64,000 bases of DNA, from assembly GCA_015501075.1 (NCBI GenBank), contig JADNYJ010000128.1, positions 56,888 to 120,887 on the forward strand, given 5' to 3'. The notes under the pieces are model-generated. The model was not told the DNA's origin. It worked only from the letters and a program-made list of their open reading frames with translations, and did not search any database. The stretch comes from Gymnopilus junonius (taxonomy: Eukaryota > Basidiomycota > Agaricomycetes > Agaricales > Galerinaceae). Position numbers and translations under genes: made by a program. Positions 23,015-34,522 of the stretch are shown here, one piece after another; position 1 is the stretch's first letter; each line of letters opens with the position of its first letter.

Positions 23015-24219
23015 AGCAAGTTTACATCTCAAAAAATGGTGTCTAGTTATTTCGAAGAAAGATTACTGCGCTTTTACTTCAGTACATGCAGCATTAAACT
23101 TTCTGTAGATTGACCTTGTTGGTTACGTTCTTCATTTGTCGTGTGTGCTAAATATAGCCTATGAGCATGTGTGGACATTCTATTCGATCTGTATATTGTC
23201 TGGCTTGCGTCTTCTAAGGAAGTCTAGGTCTAGAGCAATTTCTTCAGTGCTGCCGCCACGGTGGTCGCTACTCTAGGGTTGTCAATAATCATCATCATAA
23301 CGGGTATTAGACATGGTTCTGAATTGGATGCTTCGTTGGAAGTTTGATTGATTTTTCCAAGTATGGTATACAGTCGACCAGAGAAGCTAGATTTACCAAC
23401 AGAATATTTCTGCTTACAGGGACCGCCTCATGAGTTTCAATGACATTCCAAGCAGGGTAACTTCCTGCCTCCAATAACCAGCATTAGATCTTTCAAAAAT
23501 TAGGTATGTTACAAAGCCAGCGGACCGACTAATACTACGTCCTGCGTAGTTCGAAACAAGAATGCATACAATCCTTTCAATAAATATCATAATGATCCCA
23601 TGTCTGACCTTGACTATTAAGACCAAAAGACGGCGAAAGTTCGTCAGGTCCCTTTTTCAATTCTGGGAGATAATTTAGATCCAATTCAACATCGCCAATC
23701 TTCACACCCGATTTCATTTTTTTGCTCCGGTATCGCTTTACCTCCTCAGGACATCGATTTCCTGCCCCCTGGAGAACATGATCCGCACACGTTTCAAGGC
23801 TGCCACCCCGGAAGTGGACAATGTTCCTATTCGTCCAGTGATAAACCGGAGGATAGTCTCATCTGAGGTTAATCCAGGCGACCATTCAAATATTTCGAGG
23901 CAGTGGTAAGATAACAGATCCAGGATGATCTGTATTGACTAGAAGCCACTCGAGGTCAAATGTATAATAGTAACTGCTATGATCAAATCTCCATCTCGGT
24001 AACTGGGTCAGCGGTTCCTGTCCGATAACCAGATGTTTGAGACTTGGGCTGGCTTTAAGAACTTTGAGTAAAGCCGGAAGAACATATGGGGCAGGAGCAT
24101 CAGTTTCTTAAGTTCAGACGCCCGATGCAAGAGACCAACAATTGGGGGTGGAGTGTTCTGATTCAGGTTACGTAGTACAGACTTTTCAGAAACGTACTTG
24201 ATGTTTTTCAAATGAGGGG

Positions 24220-25198
24220 TACTATGATTCGTCGGGAGTTTGAAACGATGGGGTGTTTGAAACGACCCCGCTCCTGCCACTCTACCTCACTCCTTTGCTC
24301 TAGAAAAAATCACATAAATACTAGACCTTCTGGCCTTTAAGATGGTGTAGAAATTTTCTCAGAGAATGCTCTGGATGAGAAAGATATCGGACAGATGAGA
24401 AGTTCGTTACATCAAAGCAGTCAATGTAACGAAATCATTAGTTAGATCTAGCCAGATCCTAAGGAGTGTTCGTGCCAAAATTTTACAGGCAGTTTTAGTA
24501 CCTTTAGGCGAGCATCCATGCCAAATTTCATGTCGATTCTCGCAGTATTGTGTTCAGAAAACCTGGAGGACCATTCAGAGTCCAATCCAGAGTGACAGAC
24601 GTGATGAGCATTCAAGCTCCGCTATCAGGAGACCGGTTCTGCTCCTGTACCCATACCTCCACCTTTGCCTGCCCCTCCGGCCAATTCCTATGCACACAAT
24701 TATGCGGCTGAGCCCTCACACGAAGCAGGTCCCTCTCGTTCTTACCATCCACCTGCTCGTTATTCTCCTTACCCACCCCCACCAGCTGCTATGCCATCCT
24801 ATCCATATACCCCTCCAGCTCACCCTTATATACCTCACGTATACACCAATAATTACCGTCCAATATACCCTCCCCCTCAATAGACTTTTACTCTTGATCT
24901 TTTGGCCTTCAGTTGAAGCAATAATTGTGTGCATGCCGTCCATTCGGCTTGTCAGCGGAACTTCAAATAGACCGTGACTGCTATGTGACTCTCGTTTCAA
25001 TCTCCCCATCCTTTCACTTTTGAGACGCGGAAATGCTCCTGTTGCTTACATTTTCAACTTTTCGTTAAAAAAATTTTGCAGATCTAAAGAGAATGTAAAG
25101 TTGTACATTTCTGCAAAATTTTAGCTCTCCAGAGCTTGTGAAAGATTTAATATCGATTTTTCTAAGTTTCCGTTTCAAACTCCCGACGAATCATAGTA
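24220..25198. repeat. Perfect 28-base inverted repeats bounding a 923-base segment inside the F-box gene
   Basis: Bases 24220-24247 and 25171-25198 are exact reverse complements over 28 bases. The right arm is coding sequence of the F-box gene (DTMIRREFET), so the left arm is a second, inverted copy of host coding sequence rather than an ordinary transposon end. The segment between them is unlike the F-box gene and carries a rightward proline-rich frame. Confidence 0.75.
24608..24883 (+). pseudogene. Proline/tyrosine-rich C-terminal exon fragment
   Basis: An open frame with no ATG at its left end reads AFKLRYQETGSAPVPIPPP, then a Pro/Tyr/Ser-rich tract (SYHPPARYSPYPPPPAAMPS) ending YRPIYPPPQ before TAG 24881-24883. 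It looks like the last exon of a larger protein, perhaps a captured piece, lying inside the segment bounded by the 28-base inverted repeats. I do not recognise the parent gene. Confidence 0.4.
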
Positions 25199-26347
25199 TC
25201 GATGCAAGAATAGAATTGTCTTGATATATCCAGATCCACATGTCCTTCCGTGATTGATATGGATAGAAGCTGGGGAAGACGCACCATTCCGTTGATGTTT
25301 AAGTCGCCTGGCGTTGCAGTCCCTTCAATGAGGATTCTGCAGTGGACTATGTTCCTACATGTTTTGAACAATATCAAAGCTTCTGTAAAGGTAGATGAAA
25401 GGAAACTGGTGAAGTGTGTCAATCGAGGGCCAAACACAGGAAATGGCAACATGTCCGCAAGGTGGTAGATGCTGCTGACCAGTGTAAGCTGGCGCACTTG
25501 GGGTGCACCAAGAAGCACTTCGAACTTGGGGGCCAAAATGACGTGTTCACCTTGAGGAGTATTATAAAGGTTCAATCTTAGAACCGTAAGTGACCTGAAT
25601 GCATTTGAAGAAGCAGATATCAAAGGCTCGTATAGGGAATATAAAATTGCTGGCATGACCATTAAACTCGAGGGATTCGCAATGATCGCTAAATAATGAG
25701 AGGATTTGGAACAACTGGTATGTGAGGCCGTCAGGGTCATTTACTGTGACTGCAATATCTTCCAAGGCCCGGTCATGACAGCCCATGTAGTAGATGGATA
25801 TCGACAACGGGCAGCTCCCTGAGCATCTGAGCCACATCTCGACAATTGTGCATCGGTCCTTCAGAATCATCAGGGCCCGGGCTTGCAATTCCCTTGTTTC
25901 AAGTTCTGAAGCCTTATCCCAATCTCTGGAACGAACGTTGGGACGATATGCATCAGAGAAGGTGATGTGGAGTTGGGACCACAGGCGAGGAGATGATAGT
26001 GCTACGGCTTGCCATTTGCTACATATATGCATAAGAAGCACAGGAGCTTCTTTTGAAGATATGATGGAATTGCGATGGGTGGGTAAACAATGATAGAATA
26101 TTTTGTGGAGAGCGTCATCGGGTAGTCAGTGAATGGGTGATAGAAGTATATTGTAGTTGTCGGTACGGCTCTGCACCTCATCACACCTCTGCTCAAGAGA
26201 CTCCACCTCCGTTTGAAGATCGGCTATATGATCGCTTATTTCGTCAAATTCTCCCAATGGTTTTTGGAGGAGCTCCTTCACTTCCTGAATGGTTATATCA
26301 GAAAGGGGATCATTGTTTCAGAGGAGATGAGCAACAAGCAATTCCAT

Positions 26348-27655
26348 GCTAGTGTTGTGCATATAGCAGCAGCTACTACCCCGGGTGATGGAAAAATACA
26401 GCAAAGAAGGGGTTGGCCAAGTTCAGCCTTGCAAACCAGCTACTGCTTCAGCAATTCAAGTCTTTGTCCTAGATAAGTAAGTAAAGAGGAGCCGACCAAC
26501 TTCGTTTTGGAGCCAACCACGAGTATTAGAACGCCTGGGCACCCTCAGCTGTGTTCTGCTGCAATTGGTGGCTGAGTTGAGTCGCAGGCTTCAAGTTACC
26601 AGGCAAGTGTCACGACAAGTCACAACAAATCGAAACCAAGTTTGGGCCCCGGTCCGTATGGTGCGCATGATCAATCGCTGAATTTTGCAGTGGAATTTTG
26701 TTCAAACTTTTTTGCCAATTTTCATCAAGTTTTTATCTTACTTGCACCTCACTCAGCTGTCTACTATAGTGCAACAATCTTCTGCACTAAAGTGAAAATA
26801 TTTGGGTTACAAGTGGATGGAGGAATCTGCAAAAAACTCAGATATCCCTGGGTGGCAAGAGAGTGGCGCAGTTTTCTATATCGAGAGGATTATGTATAGG
26901 GTAATTTGTATACTTTTGTACTTAGGGGATCCTAGACAGACTCAAACCTGAGAGATATAATTTTTGATCAAGGATGTTCAATGTTAGCAGGTGAGCCTCC
27001 TACAGCATCAGCCTTTTTATCTTGATGTGTAATAAGCATGACAAGCAGTGTGAAAATTGGGTACTACCTCTAATCATCAGAATACAAAAGTCTGCTGGTA
27101 TATATAACAAGTTCGAAGTCAGCCTTAGAACAAGAGCATATTCTATGTTCAGTCCAGTCCAAGTGCGACTGACCAGTGTCACCCGCATAAAGTTTAGTCA
27201 GGACTCCCACACTTATATCTAGTCATTTCAAGTTGATTTCTCTGGCGGCTGTCAATGAATCCGCTTCGAAATACTCACATAAACTTTGTGCGAACTGACC
27301 GGTGACCGGTGACCACCCACCCTGGTCCTTTGAGTCCCAAGTAGGGGGCTAGCAGCATTGAATGTCCAATGCCAGTGCACCATTACCCATTGCACGCCAT
27401 GGCAATATGATAGCGGAATGGAGCAAAGGGGAGTGCTTACATTTGGCGCTTCTCTCATAGTAACCCTCCGATTCCACAGCACTAAGAATGCATTGCAGAG
27501 GCGGGCTATATAGCGCAGCACACCTTGAGCACGCCTTCACTTTCTGAATAATCAATTGAATTAATCTGTCCAACCGTCAGATACTTCTAAATATCAGTCA
27601 GCAATAAATATGACCGTGGAAAGCTGGCATCCATCCTAACGTTACATTTTCTGGG
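26348..27655. other. AT-rich spacer, no supported gene
   Basis: Frames at 26642-26899 (+) and 27000-27188 (-) lack motifs. A small direct duplication GACCGGTGACCGGTGACC lies at about 27297-27314. Possibly old repeat sequence. Confidence 0.4.
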
Positions 27656-27663
27656 TATTTAAA
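27656..27663 (+). promoter_or_regulatory. TATA-like box of YCII-like gene
   Basis: TATTTAAA stands 77 bases before the ATG at 27740. Confidence 0.4.
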
Positions 27664-27739
27664 GCCCTGTGAACATCGTAAACGACTGATCGCACCTTAT
27701 CACCACTTACATCTCCCTCCTGCATCGTACTCTGGAGCA

Positions 27740-28221
27740 ATGGCAGCCAATCCATTTGACAAAGCTACCAACGTCTTCTGGGTCTACGCCCCATATTCCA
27801 CCGATCCAGAGATCCAAACCAGGCGCAGCACAGTGCGAGCTGAGCACTTGGTTAACATTGCCAGATTATACGATGCGAAGATTATCCGTACGTATCAATG
27901 AGCCTCATCAATTGATCGACCTCAATCTATTCTAATGACGGTGACGCAGGTGGTGGTGGTGTTCTATTCGAGGCAGAACCTAAAGATAAAGACTCCCCAA
28001 TGGCAGTCGGAACTACCATGGTCGTAAACTTGGGCTCGGTGGCTGAAGTTCGGAAGGTCTTGGAAGAGGATATCTACTGGACGAGCAAAGTCGTGAGCCG
28101 TTTTCGCTTGATAATTGCATTTTTATCCGGAAGACTTACGAGGGACTTTTGATTACATGCGAAGTGGGACAATGACAAGCTCCTCATCTTGCCCCATTTA
28201 TATTTCGCCGCGGAGTCTTGA
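27740..28221 (+). CDS. YCII-related small barrel protein
   Basis: Three exons (27740-27887, 27950-28092, 28165-28221) with GT-AG introns in matching phase. The protein starts MAANPFDKATNVFWVYAPYS and contains RAEHLVNIARLYDAKIIR, GTTMVVNLGSVAEVRKVLEE and DIYWTSKVWDNDKLLILPHL. The F-W-V-Y-A-P start, the H-L near residue 40 and the E-D-x-Y-W-T-x(2)-V-W-D block are those of YCII-related dimeric alpha/beta barrel proteins, about 110 residues long in fungi, with no assigned reaction in this lineage. The frame is intact. A related leftward copy lies at 30719-31273. Confidence 0.85.
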
Positions 28222-28476
28222 AGCATTATAACATTGAAAAAAAGGGTCTTCCCATTTCGAATGCTAAACTTGAAATTATACTTACTTGGGTGACATGATA
28301 TGCAACTATGTATCTAGGACTTAACTAGCCAACCACCGACTCATTGCGTTATATAACCTGAAGCTGCCTTCCTATCTATGCTGCTAATCGTCGTATTCCA
28401 TATCCTTCGTACGTTTCTAAAATACCATCCTATCCAGGACATACGGCAACTCCTCAACTTCGATGAGAATGAACGA

Positions 28477-29833
28477 GCTCAACGGGGAAGAATCGTCAAA
28501 GATTTCTGCCAAATTTGGGACCGATCATTCTTCAGAATATAATGTATCACGAAATCCTTCTTTTGACCCTCGCGTTTCTGAACCATGAGCAAGTGGCTTA
28601 TCGCCATTGACGACAACTCTTCCTCTTTTTCTTGATTCATAATGTAATACGTCCAGATCTCGATTTTCTGTGACTTCTTTAATGGTTTCCAAAGGGGAAA
28701 CTGCATCTGGTTATTACAGCCTTTTTGAGGATTCGGAGAATGAGAAATTGATCAGGAATACGAACTGAGCGGTTGTCAAAAGGAGAAGAATCTAAGAGCA
28801 GAAGAGCAACTCTCGTACATCAGGAAGAGCTTTAGCAATCTCTGCAAATAGATCAATATCTCATCCTAAATAAATTCATGAAAAAAAAGAAACACCCATA
28901 CTATGAATATTCGGATCCACCAAATCAAGCTGAATACTCTCCACCATCGAGCAATGCCGTAGTTTCTTCAGCGACTCCAAGGGAAAAGGCTCTCCGATCC
29001 AGCCAACATTCCGCACGCCCGAACAGGAACTAAGGAGCGGATACGCGACAACCGAGGAAATTTGAGGCCAAATGTGTCCGGCGAACGCTCTCGATAGTAT
29101 TCCACACACGACGCGGTCACTTAGATGTGGTGTCGTAATGTAAAGTTTCACCAGATTGAGGTTAGGCAAAAGCGGAAGGCACCACGCGAGTTGCTGTAAA
29201 GCATTCTGCTAAGCAGGTGTCATAACGACGATATTGACCGTCCTACATAAATTTAATTCACAATCATGAACATTTGAAAACTTAATCAACAAAAAGAAAC
29301 CCAGACTCACCTCACATGCTCAGCGAGAGAGGGACGCTGTCAATGACAACCTCAAGCTGTCTAATCAATTCAATATTGAACTGTTCCTCCCCAATCATTC
29401 CTAAATGTTCTCTTCTATTTACGTACATGCCTGAGAAAACTTCAATCCGGCACCAGAGCTGCGGAAGGAAAAATGACCTCCACGTCCTGCACGTCCTAGA
29501 GAGGGCGCTTAAGGTCTCGCGCCAGATACGATGATCATTGACTTCAGTGAGCTTAAACTGGGAGCAGCTTTCCATAAAATCCACGGGAAGAGGATCTGGC
29601 GGCCTTGGGAAATACGATATAATCTCGTATAGGAGTTCAGGCGGAAGAGTAGCGAAACCGAAACTGCATATTTTAATGCGATGGTGGGGGTAGAGAAGAA
29701 GACGACGAGGAAGTCCGGCTATCCTCGTCAGCCATTTTCTGGCTTGAAATAATTGTACATGTATGACAAGACGAGTTCTGACTCTCATAGCTAGGAAACA
29801 ACAAGGTTGCATCTGAGTGTAATTGCAATCCAT
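28477..29833 (-). pseudogene. F-box/LRR protein, damaged
   Basis: Exon one contains FATLPPELLYEIISYFPRPP (F-box), LSALSRTCRTWRSFFLPQLW and ends PLSLSM at a GTGAGT donor near 29313. After an intron, TVNIVVMTPA is followed by TAG and QNALQQLAWCLPLLPNLNLV, KLYITTPHLSDRVVCGILSR, CSGVRNVGWIGEPFPLESLK and IQLDLVDPNIHS. The LRR-like spacing and the order match Agaricomycete F-box proteins. The TAG replaces a Gln (CAG) expected from relatives, another C-to-T change. A further exon with FAEIAKALPDVRELL lies around 28800, after which the frame is uncertain; the left boundary is approximate. Confidence 0.65.
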
Positions 29834-30718
29834 CTTTATAAGCAGAAAGTTCTTACACGCTCTATTCGCTTACAAGGCGGAATCGCTGCGTTCGTCCAGT
29901 AGGGGTCCACGTCATCATGTTTGAGCGAAATTTGCCCCTATTCGTCCCTTGTCTAAAGTAGAAGAAAAGAATGAATGGTGGTTAGAATCAACTTGAGAGA
30001 ATCACGTCAATTGAGAACCTGCACTATACAAGTTGCGACCAAGTTTAGATTCGAAATTGGTACTGCACCCAAGTACACTTGACGGTGCACGTACCAAGCG
30101 CTTGAGGTAGTCATCATCCCATGACAACCTATTTTGTCTCACCTTATAAAAGTCGTCCTGTCGGAATCGGACCCCTAACGGTACATTCAATGCTGTCAGA
30201 AGCAGAGGCTCAGCGCTCAGCATCGTAGCAGACAAAGGGCAGTGGAATATTCATATTCACATACATATTTACTGAATTCCAAGGCTTTGCTCACGGAATC
30301 ATGATAAGAAACAAGTCTGCATGATGAGTCTGGTAGACGTAGACCACTCTGCCTCGGATATGTGAAGCTGGAGTTCGAAGTCGCGTCGAGCAGCCGCGCA
30401 GTATAATGTACAGCGTTGCAGGCAGAAGGGGGCGATATTCGAGAATCGAAGGGCGCGCTGGCATATAGAATATGCACAGCCGCTGATGGGATCTAATCTA
30501 ATCTAGTGACCTATCTATGTGTACTGTCCGAGGTGGCTGCCACGATGAGCAGGTCAGATACTTTAACTTATTGTGTGGAGTGACCGTTTGGTTTTGCAGG
30601 ATCATTTATGTAAAGCACATGTAGTAATTACTCCATGTCCGAGCCTCTTATCGCTCTCAAGATACAGAATACATTCTACGCAAAGAACTACAAAGCCTTG
30701 TTCAAAACCCAACTCGGG
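29834..30718. other. Spacer with unsupported frames
   Basis: Leftward frames at 30002-30235 and 30217-30477 lack motifs, although the first has a plausible splice donor after RFRQDDFYK. I cannot assign a gene. Confidence 0.35.
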
Positions 30719-31273
30719 CTACTTAGGTGACGACGAATAAATACGGAACGATGACAGCTTCTCTTTATCCCACTAATCAATTCAAAGTAAACATTCAAGT
30801 CAAGGAAGAGGGTGGAGTGAGGGGTTTGTCCCGGTTTAATCACGAAACTTGAGAAAGGGAGGCTTACGACATTGAGTTTATAAAAACTATCTTCTTCGAC
30901 CATCTTCCGAACTTCTTCCAAGGTATCCATTTGGATGATCAGTGTCGATCCGAGGATTTTTGGGGAGGTAGAGTAGAGCTGGAGCTGGAACTTCCTTCTG
31001 GGATGGGTGCCGGGTCCAGGAACACGCCTCCGACTTCTGTTAGTAGGGATTTGGAATATAATCAGAATTGTTGTTCGTTCCGGAAGGAATTTTAAGGAAA
31101 GAGGAGGAGGAAAGAGGAAAGAGCTCACTGATAACCTTCGACTCGAAGTACGCCCCGGTATGGGCCAGGTGGTCAGCGCGTGCTGCGTCTCGCCTGTTCT
31201 CCACGTTTGCATCTGCGCAGTATGGAGCGTAGACGAGGAATGCCTTCGATGCGCTTTGAAGAAAATTCGACAT
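30719..31273 (-). CDS. YCII-related small barrel protein, second copy
   Basis: ATG at 31273: MSNFLQSASKAFLVYAPYCA, RRDAARADHLAHTGAYFESK, then an intron (31037-31128), VGGVFLDPAPIPEGSSSSS, ILGSTLIIQMDTLEEVRKMV and EEDSFYKLNV. A second intron leads to WDKEKLSSFRIYSSSPK and TAG at 30719-30721. Exon count, intron positions and blocks correspond one to one with the gene at 27740-28221, in opposite orientation, so these are diverged paralogs. One A seems missing in the A5 run near 30962 (CCCCAAAAATCC), which breaks the frame. Apart from that it looks functional. Confidence 0.75.
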
Positions 31274-31966
31274 GGGTGGACGGGTAGACTTTTGTGTACA
31301 GTGCAAAACTGGAAAGGGGGCTTGAAGATCGAACTCGAATCCGAAGATGAGTTGGAAAACGGGGCGAGTGTTCGTGTTCTTTTAAATATGTGAGAGGTTA
31401 CGCGAGTTTGTAATACACCTACCGGTGCCCCACCCGGAATACCGTGAACGCCGCAGCAGCACGGTTTTAATACTTTCCAGAGGTACCGGACTGTCTAACG
31501 TGCTTCCTCTGCTTCGGTGCCATTACTTACTTACGTGTAAATGTAGGGCATGAGAAATCCGCCAGTAATAATCTGTATTTTGGCGTGTAACCGTTCCATG
31601 TGTGCGGAAGATCCTGAGTAAGAGTAAAAAAAAGAAGAAACCCAGCGCCACAGCGAAGTACAACGCAAAACGCGAGCAGGCCGATGAGGAGCCGCGTTAT
31701 GTGGTCAAGTTTGTCATTAACCCCCCGCAACTCTGTTCCGTCCATCAGCATCGTCAACGTATTCCGGCAGTCTCGGGATCGTTGTGTTCCTCCTTACTGG
31801 AGGTTTGACATCCACAGGTTCGTACATGAAGCTCTTTGTGTATTGACGAAAATATATCCAAAGATATAGTACCCACTGATCCTTCTTTTAGGAATCACAT
31901 GCTGTACTAGCTCCTTCTCTTGTTTTCCTAGTATTCGTGGGCATACTGCCTGCACAGTCGCTGTAG
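31274..31966. other. Intergenic region between divergent genes
   Basis: Promoter space for the leftward YCII-like gene and the rightward peroxin gene. No gene seen. Confidence 0.45.
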
Positions 31967-34446
31967 ATGGCGACAATAGACTACATCGATGTGCCATTGG
32001 GCGCCACTCAGCTGCGCAACTCGTCTGACGCCCAGCACGACATCCGACCCGTGCCCAAAATCACCACATCCATCCCGCACCCGTCCCCTCCGCCGTCGCC
32101 CTCTACCTCCCGTATCCGCCGCCCATCCCTGCTCTCCTCCACCGCCACATCACTTTCTTCCCCAACCCTCTCGTTCATCCCCCAACTCCTCCTATCCGCT
32201 TCTTTACCCCCCACGTCACCGAGCCTGCTTCCACCACCCCGACGCTTCCTAATCCAAGAAAGAAGTCTGAGCCAGAGAATGTGATATTGTTGTCCTCCGG
32301 AGACCCGCTCTCGTTGCCGATTATGTCGACCAATTTTAAGCGGTTTGTGTCGATTATAGGTCCGGTGTTTTGGTTGCAGGATCGAATAGAGGAGATCGTG
32401 TTGTGGAAGAGGGGGTGGATGCGGACGGCGGTGTGGATGGCGGCTTATTCGTTCCTATGTATGCTTGCTTTTTTTTCTCTCTTTGTCGTGGAGCTGATAT
32501 GATGCGTCTTTTCTCCAAGGTTTTTATCCTCGAGTGATATTGCTCCTGCCACATATCATATTAATTGGCGTCATCCTCGCCACGTATCCGTACCACACTG
32601 TTTCATCAGGAGCACCACTGTATACCATCGAAGGCGACTCGGACGCTCTCCCTTCCACGCCAGTTGCTGAAGGCTCCGTGCCATGGCAAGCCAACATCCA
32701 AGGCATCCAAAATCTCATGGGCGCAGTGTAAGCTCCATTTCCCATCGACATTATAATACCTCCCCTACTGACATATTCTATCCCCAAACCAGCGCAGACG
32801 CACACGCCCTCATCGAACCCTACATCCACCACCTCATCCTAACACCACACCACCTCTCCCCATCCCGTCCCCGCAACGCTCCATCTCCCCCGCAACAACC
32901 ACCATCCCGATTCCCTTACTCCCCCTACCCACCCCACATCCTCACCCTCCTCGCCCTCTCCTTCCCCCTCCTCCTCCTCCTCATCCACCTACCCCTATTC
33001 CCCATCCGCGAAACATGCCTCCTCATCGGCCTCTCCCCATTCTTCCTCACCCACCCCCGCATACGTCCCGTCCTACCCCTCGCACGCCCGCTCATACTCG
33101 ACTCCCTCCCAGCGCTCATAACCCACTCCTCCAACCTCCGAAATCGCGCGCTGAAGTTCCTCCATCTCCAAAACGCGTCCGAATCCGAGTCCGAAACCCA
33201 AAAACAACTCCGCACCCTCACACACGAATATCGCATCAAAGAGCCCCCCGTGCCACTGCGTATGACCCTCCAGCGGGTGATGGACGACGATAGACTCACG
33301 GATGAGTGTTGGAATTCGGAGATGAGGGAGGTGCAGTTGTGGGAGAATGAACGGTTCGGAGGACCGCTGCCCCCGCCTCACCCTAGCTTGCATTCGCCGC
33401 CGCCGCCGCCGACGGGGACGGGGACGATGATGTTCGCCGCGTCGGCGTTTGCTGCTTCTGCTTCTTCGATTCCTATGCCTATGCCTGGTTCGGGGTCGGG
33501 GTCGGGGTCTAACTTGGGGTCGGGGGCATCTGGTATAGGTAGCAGTGGTAATGCTAATACTGGTGGTGTACAGCCCATGCAGAAGAAGGGATGGAGTAAG
33601 GCGAATTTAAGACATGGGGAGCGGAGTGGATGGACGAGAGGGAGGGATGGATGGAGTGGTGTGGGAGGAGGGGGTGCGATTGGGGGCGCGGATGCGGTGG
33701 AGGGGGGAGGTGAAGTGAGGTTCGTATTTCTTTCTTTCTTTTTATTTCTTTATTTCTTTCCACTTCCTTCACCTCCCTTTTCCTTCTTCTTTCTTTCTTT
33801 CTTTCACTTTCCCTGTCTTCTCTTCTCTTCTCTTCTTCCCTTTTTTTAATTTCTATTTCTATTTTTTATTTTTCAATCAAAGAAAACATCCGATCTCTTT
33901 ACCTCCTTCCATCCATTCCTTCCCTTCCCTCCCACTCCTTCTTTCCTCTCTTCGAATCCCTCAAAGTGACAAAAAAAATCTGACGTCATCCACCCCCCTC
34001 TCTTTCGCAGCAGCAATCTCACATTCTCGCTCGCTCCGGGCTGGCGATTCGTCGAGACGGAAGACTGGAGGAAGGACTTGCAGTGTGCTTGGTCGGGTGT
34101 GGGGGTGATCTCGGTACGTTTGCTTTTCTTTTCTTGTTCTTGTTCTTGTTCTTGTTCTCCTCTGCTCCTGTTTTCTTTTTCTCCTGTTCTCCGTTCTGTT
34201 CTCATCTACGCATCTACTCGTCTTCCTCTTCCTCTTCCCTTCCCCTCCTCTACATCAATCCATCCATCCATCCATCTTAACCCTACTCTATCTCACCACC
34301 ACTCTAGATGGCTGGGTGTACACCAACGACGCATGGATCGGTCCCAGACCCGCACCGTACACCTCTGGCGGGGGCAGCGTGACGAGAGGAGGAGATGGGT
34401 TAGGAGGGTGTGGTTTGATCCGAGGAAGGCCGCTGAGGATAGTTAG
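31967..34446 (+). CDS. Dysferlin-domain integral peroxisomal membrane peroxin (PEX28-32 / Pex24p group)
   Basis: Membrane protein of the peroxisome/ER contact system controlling peroxisome number. MATIDYIDVPLGATQLRNSS and a Ser/Pro-rich lead are followed by ILLSSGDPLSLPIMSTNFKR, FVSIIGPVFWLQDRIEEIVL, membrane segments around TAVWMAAYSFLCFYPRVILL and ILTLLALSFPLLLLLIHLPL, and then the dysferlin-N block (VQLWENERFGG ... KGWSKANLRHGERSGW). The dysferlin-C block follows (SLAPGWRFVETEDWRKDLQC, DGWVYTNDAWIGPRPAPYTS) and the end is RRWVRRVWFDPRKAAEDS. Introns lie at 32459-32519, 32728-32792, 33720-34010 and about 34114-34307. Single-base slips fit a C6 run near 32207, a G5 run near 34105 and one near 34385. 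The Gly/Ser tract GSGSGSGSNLGSGASG links the two blocks. Confidence 0.88.
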
Positions 34447-34459
34447 GCGCTGGGTGCCC

Positions 34460-34522
34460 GGGAGCTGGGAGCTGGGAGCTGGGTGTTGGGAGCTGGGAGC
34501 TGGGAGTTGGGAGTTGGGAGTT
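34460..34522 (+). repeat. Nine-copy 7-base G-rich minisatellite (GGGAGCT/GGGAGTT)
   Basis: Nine consecutive 7-base units beginning with GGG start 14 bases after the peroxin stop codon: three GGGAGCT, one GGGTGTT, two GGGAGCT and three GGGAGTT. Regular G3 tracts with 4-base loops on the coding strand fit the G-quadruplex rule. It would lie in the 3' UTR. Confidence 0.9.

Larger units (their letters stand above)
23577..26347 (-). pseudogene. F-box/LRR protein split by inserted or inverted segment
   Basis: From ATG 26347 the frame reads MELLVAHLL, TGA, NNDPLSDITIQEVKELL, a coiled coil (DEISDHIADLQTEVESLEQR) and NYNILLSPIH, TGA, LPDDALHKIFYHCLPTHRNS. The latter is the F-box, followed by LLMHICSKWQAVALSSPRLW. 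LRR-like strands follow (SLTVLRLNLYNTPQGEHVIL) to DTMIRREFETE near 25171. The C-terminal part resumes at about 24215 (HLKNIKYVSEKS) and runs through FEWSPGLTSDETILRFITGR and LKRVRIMFSRGQEIDVL to a stop at 23577. Both nonsense codons are TGA where relatives have CGA (Arg), i.e. C-to-T changes; one frame slip lies near 25600. The coding halves are separated by the 24248-25170 segment. Substrate-receptor function of an SCF ligase is known for the family; this copy is surely inactive. Confidence 0.75.

Noticed and set aside
33072..33578. Long leftward and alternative rightward frames across the peroxin gene
   Set aside because: They are shadows of a GC-rich proline/serine coding region; only the frame at 32793-33719 carries the dysferlin motifs and joins across introns.
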